Below are positions 16,355 through 25,100 of a DNA stretch of 37,590 bases, in pieces. A program made the position numbers and the translations under genes. Below the pieces are notes generated by a model. It was not told where the DNA came from and ran no database searches. It saw only the letters and a program-made list of their open reading frames with translations. The stretch's first letter is position 1. Every line of letters begins with the position of its first letter. Source of the stretch: HGM04593 sp964423665 (GTDB lineage: Bacteria > Bacteroidota > Bacteroidia > Bacteroidales > Bacteroidaceae); assembly GCA_964423665.1 (NCBI GenBank), contig CAYRFX010000013.1:1-37590 (forward strand), in the 5' to 3' direction.

Positions 16355-17089
16355 TTATTCTATCTCTTTTACAATTGCTAGCACCTCTTTTTCGCAGGTC
16401 TCTTTGCGGGAATATTCGTCGCCCGCGGGGCTGCCCATGCTCACACCGCTGTGGCGGTATCTCATACCGCTTGGCATGCTTTTGCGTGCCGATGCGTGTA
16501 TCTCTGTGCACCCTGTGGCTGTGATTATTTTTGCGGCATTGTGGCTGCCTACACCGCATCCCGGCATAATGATTATGCGTCCATCGGCCTGCTGTACAAG
16601 CTCCGTGATAAGCTGAATACCGGCCTCGGCTGTGGGAGCTTGCCCCGATGTGAGTACTCTGTGGCAGCCGAGTGCAATAATATCTTCGAGTGCTTTTTGC
16701 GGCTCCCTGCACATGTCGAATGCACGGTGGAAGGTGATGCTCATTCCGTCGGCTGCGGCTATGAGCCTGCGGCAGGTGACGGTGTCAATGTCGCCATCGG
16801 CGGTGAGTGCGCCTATAACAATGCCATCGGCACCAAGAGCCTTACAGGTGTGTATGTCCTTTTCCATTGTGGCTGTTTCGTGTTCGTCATAGAGGAAATC
16901 GCCACCGCGCGGGCGTATTATCACATTCAAATCTATTCCCTCTATTTTGCGAGCCCGGGCAATGAGGCCTGTCGATGGGGTGATACCGCCAATCTCAAGC
17001 GCGGCGCACAATTCCACGCGGGCTGCGCCACCGTTGCGGGCTGCAACAACGCTTGCAACACTGCCGGCACATATTTCGAGTATTGCCAT
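16355..17089 (-). CDS. cutC: CutC family protein (copper homeostasis annotation)
   Basis: 244 residues from the ATG at 17089. The sequence is a complete CutC TIM barrel: ILEICAGSVASVVAA at the start, GGITPSTGL near 34, VIIRPRGGDFLYDEHE near 56-71, DGIVIGAL near 88, ITFHRAFDM near 117, VLTSGQAPTA near 144 and IIIMPGCGV near 172. CutC proteins are annotated as copper homeostasis factors, but a direct copper role is disputed and the true reaction is unknown. The gene starts 4 nt after the stop of the fucosidase gene, so the two are surely co-transcribed. This places CutC in a sugar-degradation context here. The C-terminal 30 residues are polar and variable. Confidence 0.93.
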   Translation of the reverse strand: MAILEICAGSVASVVAARNGGAARVELCAALEIGGITPSTGLIARARKIEGIDLNVIIRPRGGDFLYDEHETATMEKDIHTCKALGADGIVIGALTADGDIDTVTCRRLIAAADGMSITFHRAFDMCREPQKALEDIIALGCHRVLTSGQAPTAEAGIQLITELVQQADGRIIIMPGCGVGSHNAAKIITATGCTEIHASARKSMPSGMRYRHSGVSMGSPAGDEYSRKETCEKEVLAIVKEIE

Positions 17090-17093
17090 ATTG

Positions 17094-18419
17094 TTATTTT
17101 GTTATAAGCTCCACAATGTAATCTACGCCGGCGGGTATCTCGTTGAACAACAGTTTAATACCGCCCTTCACTTTTTTTACTTTCACGGGTTGCTTGCCTG
17201 CATATGTGAATGCCTTTTTTACTTTGCACTCCAGGGGGAGGAACAGCTCTTTTTCGTTGTGTTTCATAATGTGAACAAAGAGACGGTTGCCCTTGCGGGT
17301 GGTTACTCCCCAATCCTGCACGGGAATGTCGCCCGCGGTGGTGCCGTAGATGGTCTCGCCGTTGGCTCGTGTCCACTCGCCCATCTCTTTGAGGCGTTTA
17401 AGGGCTGCTGCGGGTATCTCCCCGTTGGGTTGCGGTCCCACGTTCATAAGCAGGTTGGCTCCCTTGCCCGCTGTGCTCACAAGGTATTGTATAAGTGTTT
17501 CGGTGCTTTTGTAATTCTGGTCTATGAGTTTGTAGCCCCACATTCCGTTCATTGTCTGGCAGGTTTCAAGCGGCAGGCGGCTCACGGCTTGCCCCGAAAG
17601 CCCCGCTTTGTTCTCTCCGGGAAGGTCTCGTTCAAATATCTGTATATCCTCTCCTTCAAACGGGGTTTGGTGGTGGTTGTTGCCCACAAGGCAAGCGGGT
17701 TGCAGGCGGTGAATGAGGGCATATTGCTCTTGCAGTTCCCAGTTGAATGGTATGCTGTCCTGTTCGTGGTCCCACCAACCGTCGAACCATATTGCGCCTA
17801 TCTCGCCGTATTTGGTGAGCAACTCGGTGAGCTGACGGTTCATAAACCCGTAATATGCCTTCCAGTCTGTTTTAGTGCGGTCGCGCCCTATAATCTGGGT
17901 ACCTGTGCGTCCCATAGGGTATTCGTCGCGCGCCCAGTCGAGGTGCGAATAGTAAAGGTGTAGTTTCACACCCTGCTTGTGGCACTCGTCGGCAAGTTCT
18001 TTAATGACATCACGCCCGAAGGGTGTTGCATCGACAATGTTATAGTCGCTCTCGGCAGTGTCCCACATAGAGAAACTGTCGTGGTGGCGGCTGGTGAAAC
18101 AGATGTATTTTGCGCCCGCCTCTTTTATGGCTGCCACCCAAGCCTTGGCATCGAAACGATGGGGATAGAAGGCATCGGCTGCCTTTGCATATTCATATTT
18201 GTCTATGTTGGCATTTTGCAGGTACCATTCGCCCTGTGCAAACATACTGTATATTCCCCAGTGGATAAATATTCCGAACTTGCTGTCGGCGAATTCCTGT
18301 CGCGCCTGCAGGTTCTCGGGGGTGGGGGTATATGTGCTCTCTTGTGCGGTGGTGTGTGTGGCTGTAAATGCCAATGTTGCAATGATTGTTGCTTGCAGAA
18401 ATCTTTTTATGGTACTCAT
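17094..18419 (-). CDS. Secreted GH29 alpha-L-fucosidase
   Basis: 441 residues from the ATG at 18419, with a Sec signal peptide (about 1-25, ending TATHTTAQ). It has GH29 hallmarks: FGIFIHWGIYSM (48-59), YICFTSRHHDSFSMWD (105-120), YYSHLDWARDEYP (156-168), and IWFDGWWDH, where D213 is the expected catalytic nucleophile. Then comes LLMNVGPQPNGEIP and a short C-terminal beta-sandwich. GH29 enzymes remove alpha-linked L-fucose from glycans with net retention. No T9SS tail is present, so the periplasm is the likely location. It is the first gene of a two-gene unit with cutC. A nearby minus-strand sialidase protein suggests a shared role in trimming host glycans. Linkage preference cannot be read from the sequence. 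Confidence 0.94.
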   Translation of the reverse strand: MSTIKRFLQATIIATLAFTATHTTAQESTYTPTPENLQARQEFADSKFGIFIHWGIYSMFAQGEWYLQNANIDKYEYAKAADAFYPHRFDAKAWVAAIKEAGAKYICFTSRHHDSFSMWDTAESDYNIVDATPFGRDVIKELADECHKQGVKLHLYYSHLDWARDEYPMGRTGTQIIGRDRTKTDWKAYYGFMNRQLTELLTKYGEIGAIWFDGWWDHEQDSIPFNWELQEQYALIHRLQPACLVGNNHHQTPFEGEDIQIFERDLPGENKAGLSGQAVSRLPLETCQTMNGMWGYKLIDQNYKSTETLIQYLVSTAGKGANLLMNVGPQPNGEIPAAALKRLKEMGEWTRANGETIYGTTAGDIPVQDWGVTTRKGNRLFVHIMKHNEKELFLPLECKVKKAFTYAGKQPVKVKKVKGGIKLLFNEIPAGVDYIVELITK

Positions 18420-18448
18420 CTGTTCTTGGTTTTGTGTTACTTAATTGG

Positions 18449-18456
18449 CAAAAATA
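18449..18456 (-). promoter_or_regulatory. -7 box of the fucosidase-cutC unit
   Basis: TATTTTTG on the minus strand (complement of 18449-18456) matches TAnnTTTG fully and lies about 30 nt before the fucosidase ATG. The -33 element is not clear. Confidence 0.5.
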
Positions 18457-18520
18457 AAAGATTATTGCGAATGTTATATAAAAAGGAGTTCTCTTTTTCT
18501 TTTTTTTGTTGCGGAAGTTC

Positions 18521-18528
18521 TATTTTTG
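18521..18528 (+). promoter_or_regulatory. -7 box of the DUF4491 gene
   Basis: TATTTTTG at 18521-18528 matches TAnnTTTG fully and lies 56 nt before the ATG at 18585. It is divergent from the fucosidase promoter, about 65 nt away. The -33 element is not clear. Confidence 0.5.
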
Positions 18529-18584
18529 CGCTACTTTAAGAATCTGTTGCATAAGCATAGGCAAAAATCTAAAATATTTTAAGT

Positions 18585-18890
18585 ATGGAACTGAATTTTA
18601 CAGGAATTATAATAGGTGTTGCTACCTTTTTGGTAATAGGGCTTTTCCACCCGTTGGTGATAAAGGCGGAATATTATATTGGTGTGAAGAGCTGGTGGCT
18701 CTTCCTTGTGGCAGGTATTCTGTTTGCAGCAGCTTCGCTGTTGGTTGATAATCTTGTGGCTTCTATTCTGCTGGGTGTGGTTGCCTTCTCCTCTTTTTGG
18801 AGTATCGGCGAGGTGTTTGCCCAGAAAAAGAGGGTGGAGAAGGGGTGGTTCCCCAGGAATCCCAAACGATGCAATTCAAGCAATAAGTGA
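18585..18890 (+). CDS. DUF4491 family small membrane protein
   Basis: 101 residues from the ATG at 18585. Three hydrophobic segments (about 6-26, 37-52, 57-75) make it an inner membrane protein. The sequence pattern NFTGIIIGVATFLVIGLFHP, IKAEYYIG, SFWSIGE and the C-terminal KRVEKGWFPRNPKR match the DUF4491 family as I remember it from Bacteroides and relatives. Function is unknown. It is monocistronic, divergent from the fucosidase gene, and ends at a strong bidirectional terminator facing the 51-residue gene. Confidence 0.85.
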   Translation: MELNFTGIIIGVATFLVIGLFHPLVIKAEYYIGVKSWWLFLVAGILFAAASLLVDNLVASILLGVVAFSSFWSIGEVFAQKKRVEKGWFPRNPKRCNSSNK

Positions 18891-18929
18891 GACAGCACGC
18901 ATATTGTTATTTCTGAACTCTGTAAATAA

Positions 18930-18962
18930 AAACGAGGCTGTGGCACCGCCACAGCCTCGTTT
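18930..18962. terminator. Bidirectional terminator
   Basis: AAACGAGGCTGTGGC (18930-18944) pairs perfectly with GCCACAGCCTCGTTT (18948-18962) across a 3-nt loop, with A-rich sequence on the left and TTTAATATA on the right. It serves the plus-strand DUF4491 gene and the minus-strand unit that ends with the 51-residue gene. Confidence 0.85.
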
Positions 18963-18982
18963 AATATAGGGAATACCGGTGT

Positions 18983-19138
18983 TTATTTGTTCCACAAATT
19001 GCCCCATTCACCTTGCTGTTTCTTGCCAAGTGCTGAGCCTCCACCTTTTTCTTCTTCAGATAAAGATAATGTAAGTATATTATTTCCAATCTCCATCTCT
19101 ATAAATTCTGCCACAGGTGCATAATATGTTTTCTTCAT
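18983..19138 (-). CDS. 51-residue small protein downstream of the giant sialidase/esterase
   Basis: The frame runs from an ATG at 19138 to a TAA at 18983-18985 (51 residues). It begins MKKTYYAPVAEFIEMEIG, continues with a short hydrophobic ILTLSLS, an acidic EEEK, a glycine triplet (KGGGSALGKK), and ends in a tryptophan-containing GEWGNLWNK. GGAG precedes the ATG by two bases. The frame lies only 12 nt after the stop of the giant gene, in the same phase, and ends just before a strong terminator; these facts support a real gene. The opening MKKxYxxPxxE pattern resembles short Bacteroidales proteins I recall, none with known function. It has no clear signal peptide. Alternatives: a secreted or modified peptide, a regulator, or a chance frame. 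Confidence 0.65.
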   Translation of the reverse strand: MKKTYYAPVAEFIEMEIGNNILTLSLSEEEKGGGSALGKKQQGEWGNLWNK

Positions 19139-19150
19139 AGCTCCAATTAT

Positions 19151-22100
19151 TTACCTAAATAATACTTTTTTACCATCAATGATATAAATGCCCTTAACCG
19201 GGTTCTCCACTTTGCGGCCTTGCAGGTCGTATATATCTTTACTCTTTGTACTTTGCTCTGTTATTCCGTCTATGCCGGTTGTACCACTCCACACAAGTGA
19301 GAATGACAAAGCCTGTGATGAACCATTATGTACATAATATGCTTTATTGGCATTTATTATGTTGTCATTTTGGGCAAGACGATAGAAACGTATATTGCTA
19401 CCTGCGCCATTTTCATAAGCAAGAATATATGCATTTTCGGTTACCTCTGTTTGGTCGATGGTTCCCTTGAACCCGGTTGCAATGCTATTTGTTCCAAGTG
19501 AGGGTGCAGGGGTGAATTTGTAACTGCCCGCCTCGCTTGAGGTAAGGAGCACGGGTGTGCCTGCGGGGAGTATATTGTTCTCAAGAACAATAGGAGTCTC
19601 CAACAATACATCGGTATTGTTTACGGTGCTTAGGGTTACTCCCTCGGCTGTAACGCCATCGGGCATGTACACTGCGAAAGGAAGGTTCAATGTTCCGTAG
19701 TTGCCGTTGCTGCCCTCGTAAACCGATGCTGCAAAGCCTGCATACTCCTCCTCGCTCACCTCTTCAAAGATGAAGTCGGTTGACCAGTTGGTTTGCTGTA
19801 CTGTGCCTGTAGCCTTGTTGAACAGCGCTGTTCCCGTGCTGCTCCAGCTCTCGTTGGTAACAGCGAGGTAGCGTCCACCTTCGGTGGTGGTGCTGTAGAG
19901 ACCGAGACGGCCTGTTATTGTACCGGCTCTTACATTGAATGTGTGTGCAGCATTTGCATCGGCACTCTGCCAGCCGAGGTATCTGTTACCTGCTACGCTC
20001 ACAAAGGTTCTCTGCTCGCCGTCGGCAGCTTGCTGGCACACCCACAGAGCATCTTCGTCGGCTGTTGCGGGGAGTGCAATTGTGCCATCGACGTTGGCAA
20101 TATAGTGCTCTTTGTTTATATCGTCGGTGGTGCTGTTTATAATGTGCTTAATGCGATATACCTTGCCGTCGCGGGGAAGAACAAGTGCCGATGAGAATGT
20201 CTCCATATAATCGGTGAGCGCATCCTGTATGGTTTGCAGGTCGCTGCTTGTTGAAGCGCTCGCAAGAGCGTTTTCAATAGCACTTGTTGTGTTATACATT
20301 GTAGCATATTCGCCCACTGCAACACTGCTTGTGCCCTCGTTTACATCGGCTGCAATCTCGGGCAGGTTGGTGGCAAGAGCCTGTGCCTCTTTCACTCGTG
20401 CTGCGTTGAATTTCTCGCTGTCCACCTCGTCGGTGTTGTCTGTGAGCCAGTCGAGCGAGAAGCGCAGGTAACGCATCTGGTAACCGCCTTCAAGAGCATC
20501 TTCCTCGAGGTACATACCGATAGTTCCGTCTTCAAGTACGGTCAATGTAGAATATGCCGAACCACCGGGGCATACACTCTTCTTCACGGGCCATGTCTCG
20601 GCCTCGTCGCTGCTCATATATACTGTCACATTCTTGCGTGAACCGGCATCGGGAACCGAAAGGAGCAAGCGGTTTGCACCCTCGTCCTTGCCCTCTGATG
20701 TGAGGCGTATGATATCGCCGTTGCAACCGGGGTCGTAAACGCCGGTAAACTGTGCACGGGGTGTCCAGGTGAGGCCGTCGTCATCAGATATTGCGTAATA
20801 TATATCACCGCCGCCCTGTTTGCGCGATTTTACAAGCAAACGGCCGTCGTTGAGTTCCACAATCTTAGACTCGTCGGCATCGGTGAGCGCGGGTACTGCG
20901 TTACAGGTCCAGGTCTTTCCGTGGTCTTCGGAACGCATAATCTGTGCCTCGAACAGCGAGTGGCTGAAGTCGCTTGTGGTTGCCACAGGTGCCACGCACA
21001 TAAGTGTTCCCTTGCTTGTCTGCAGGGCGGCACCCGAACTGAAGAACATTGAATACCAATTCTTGCGCACCTCGTCGCTGCAACCGCTGCCATAAATCTG
21101 GTCGGTAATATCGACGGGAGCATCCCAAGTGAGTCCGTTATCGTGGCTTATGATGCATTTGAGACGAGTGGGGTCATCGGGCGTTCCGCTGTAGAAACCT
21201 TTCTTGGATGTAACAAGTACAATGATGTCGCCTGTGATGCGGTCGGTTACTATAGCAGGGTCGCCGTGGCCATAGTCTCCGCCCAATGCCGCTGTTCCGG
21301 CAATGGTAACAGGCTCGGTCCAGGTCTTTCCATTGTCTTTACTTACGCGTGCAACAACGTCAATGTTATTGGGAAGGTCGCCTATGCTGCCATAGCGTTT
21401 GTCGGTAACAGCAACCAACCAGCCGTTCATCGCTGTTGCAATGGCGGGGATGCGGTAGTAGCGCGAGTTGTATGTGTTGCAATACTCAACTGTGCTTGCG
21501 GTGAGGAACACCGTGGTGCTGTGTTCGGGGTTGCCTGCACTCTCGAGCTCTGTTTCATCGTTTATTGTGTAGCTTGTGATGGCTGCATCGATAACGGTAC
21601 CCTCTGCTGCTGTGCTGCTTATGTCGGCTACTAACCAATAGTAAGGCGAGTTGCCCAAAGGCAATGTCTGTGCCTCGGTAAATGCAATATCAAATGAGCC
21701 GTCGGCAGCGGGAGTTGCCTCGCCCAAGAGGGTTGCATCGGTTCTATCCTTGCGGTATTCATAGCCGTCGGCTACCGAATAGAGATAGAGCTTGTTCACT
21801 GCACTGCTGTTGGTTAAGGTACCCTTTATGTTCTGCAATGTTGCCGAACCATTGAGACCTGTAACTGTCATGTTGATACGCAGCAACGGGTCTTTCTCGT
21901 TGCCGATACCGGTAGCGGTGAGTCCGAGTTTCACACTTGTAGATGACAACTGTGCTGTAGAAGCAATATCCTCGGCTGTGAGAGGCTCGAACGACCAGAG
22001 TGATGCTCCGTTGTCGGCAGCCGCCCATGTAACAATAACCGAGCCGGCAGCCTGTGCGTGCAACGGGTTACTGCTTGCATCGGACTGGATGGTGAAGCCT

Positions 22101-25100
22101 TTGTTACCAAGCGAGGTACCGCTCCAAGCAGTTATAGTGTAGTTGTATGCAGCCTCTTCGGTCATGCCTGCTGCGTCATTGTCTTTCTCCTGCGACTTCG
22201 ATATATAGCCGCCTGCATAGTTGCGTATGGCAACCTTGCCTTCGTCGTTCTTCTCGAAACACCACACCATGTTGGGATCGAGCAGTTTTGTGCCGAATGA
22301 GAGCGGGCCGCTTGCATTCTTCTTTATAGCCTTGCCTGTGCAGTAATCGTTGGTTGCAGCCGATAGAATGTAGTACCATACGGGAGCATCGGTTGTGGAG
22401 TACTGTACCTCGCAACGGGCAGCCTCGTAAGTGGCAATGGCTGTTGTTAGTGCAGTTGTTGCTGCGGCAACCTCCTCGTCGGTAAGGTCTTCTGTTTCGT
22501 TCTTTATTATAGCTGCATCGATTGCCGCCTGCAATGCTGTGCGGCTTTCTGCTGTGAAGCAACCGGGGTTAGTGCCTTCGGTTGTTCTGCCCAATAGGTT
22601 GGTTGCCTCGTTTATGGCAACAGTGAGGGTGGGGTAGCCTGTAGATGCCTCGGCAACCGATGTAAGTATATAGTCGGAGCACCAGGTTCCATTGTTTATT
22701 GCGCTGCTTGTCTGGTTGAAACTTGCGCCGGTGGCTGCCATAACCATATATCCACCGCCACTTGAGGTGGGGTTATAGAGCGACATTGCGCCCACACCGG
22801 TGTGTACCGCATCGTTCTTGAACTGGAAACTGTACTCGCTGTCGGCAACTTTGAGGCTGGCACTTGCGTATGAGAGGTACTTGCCGCTGCCGTTCTTCAG
22901 GTAGTATGCGTCATTACCGTTAAGTATGAGCGACCACTCATAGTTGGGATTATCGAGTTCATAGCCTTCTGCGTTGGCAAGTGCTGTGCCGTTTACATAG
23001 AGGTAACGGTCGATGTATGTACCGTCGCTCTGTTTTGTGTTGGCTGCAAAGAAGTATTTGCTTGCAGGGTACTCGATAGATGCAATCTCGTCGGTGGTCA
23101 GTGCCTTGTCGAAGAACTGCACGGTATGTATTTTGCCTTGGAATACCTCGAAACTGCTGTTGTCGCTTGTTACACCACCGCCAATGTATATTTTCGCATT
23201 GGTGTTGTCGGCAAGTTTGTTGAATGTTTGCAGAACGTATTCCAACACGGGGAATGTCTGCTCCTGATGGAGTGTGCCATCTACATATACCTTGTAGCTG
23301 TTGTTTGTCTGGTCCACAACAATAACCACCTTGCTCACTGCGCTTGCTGTGAGTGATGCCGATTTTGTGGTGAAGCGGTCGCCGCCATTTGACGATGCAA
23401 GGTAAGCCACATTTGCACCATAATGACCGTATGCAAAGTAAGGCGAATTATCCTTGGTGGCGGTATTTAACGCAGCCTGTGTGGGGTCGCCGGCACTGAT
23501 GAAGGCACGGCGGCCGCTGAATGATGAGGGCATTGTAACCTCCATTGCTATGGTAACGTCGGTTGTTGCAAATAGTTTTGCGGCATCGCTCTTTTTCAAT
23601 TCATAAGGATATGTGGCAAATGTGAGCGCATCCACAGTTACAATGGGCTCTACCTCAAGAGGCTCGGCAACCACAAGTCGCTTGCCGCTGGTATCTACTG
23701 TCATCTTCAACCCTTCGGGAATTGTGAAGTCGCTTGCTGCGGGAACTGTGCCGGCGGGGAAGAAGAAGTATCCGTTATTGAATACCTTTGATATACCACC
23801 GATGGATGCGCTGCCTGTGTAGGTTACAGAGGGGTCGCTGCCTATTTCGGTTGCGTTCTCCGCGCCGCTGATAGATACGGTGTATATGTCGTATGCGGCA
23901 AGTTCGTCCTCGCTCACGGGCGCAAAAGCATATTTGTGACTGGTGCTTGATGCCTTGCCCACATAAGGTTGCTCGGTATCTGCACCGGGGTTGTAGTAGC
24001 TCCACTTATCAACGGTGGTGAAACCGCCGTAACTCATTGTGAGGGTTGTGTAACCACTTTCCAACGAACGTGTTGCGGTACATGGCTCCAATATACCCAA
24101 GCCGCTTATTGCCTGGATAAGATACTTGCTGCCAATCTTCTTTACCTTTAACCATGCGGTTGCGGGCTTGTCGGTGTTGTAAGCACCAATCTTTAAGGGA
24201 TAGAAGTTGCTTGCGTTCTGGCGATAAGCTTCGTTGGCGTTAAGAATGTTGTTTGTACCATTGGTTATATAGCCCTGCATAGTAGCATCGGAACCTGTAA
24301 CAACGCGCATTTTGTACCACCCCTCGGTGAGGTTGTTGAGGTCGGTGATAACATTCTGGAAGTTCTCGTCGGTGGGGACAACGGGCTCCACTTCGGGTTC
24401 ACCGCTGTAGAGTGCTATCTGATATTGGCAACCGGCATCGGCACGGTCTGTACCGGTCTGTCCGCTGCTCCAGTTATATACCTTATAAGAGAGACCCGCC
24501 TGTGTCTGGTTAAGCTGCACTGTTCCGCTGTGAACAATGAACAGTCCTGCGGCATTCGAGTAACTGAGCTCCCAACCATTCTCGGGCTGTTCTGCGCTTG
24601 TAGTGATTTGTGCATTGTATGCCGCAGTGGGGGCAAGGTATGAATTGTCGTTGCGGTTGATAATGTCGAGCGCGCCATCCTCGCGGGTAACGAACTTCCA
24701 CATTGTGCGGGCGTAACTGTTGGCTTCGCTACCCACAACGCCCTCGCCTGCTCCGTTGCTTGATAGATAACGAGTGCCACGGTTGGGGGTGTAGAGCTGA
24801 TACCACGATGTGGAATTGGCATCGCTGGTTGCAGGCATATTGATGAGTGGCAGCAACTCTGTTGTCGCGGTAGAGAGGGCTGTTGCCTGTGTTGTAAATA
24901 CATCGCTTGCTGTTGTAGATGCTGCAAGTGCTGCATAAGCCTCGGCAATTTTCTCCTTTACTGTTGCAAGGTTGGCTGTGGTATATTCGCCCACGCCGTC
25001 GCCCTCGGGGAGGCTTGCCGCTGTAACAATGGCTGTTCCCAGTGCTGTGCGGTTGGTGAAACGAGTGTAAAGGGTGGCAGCCTCGTCATCGGTGATGGCG

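Noticed and set aside
20560..21460. Repeated Asp-box DNA as a tandem repeat element
   Set aside because: The similar segments code for sialidase Asp boxes (S-x-D-x-G-x-T-W) and are explained by the beta-propeller fold.
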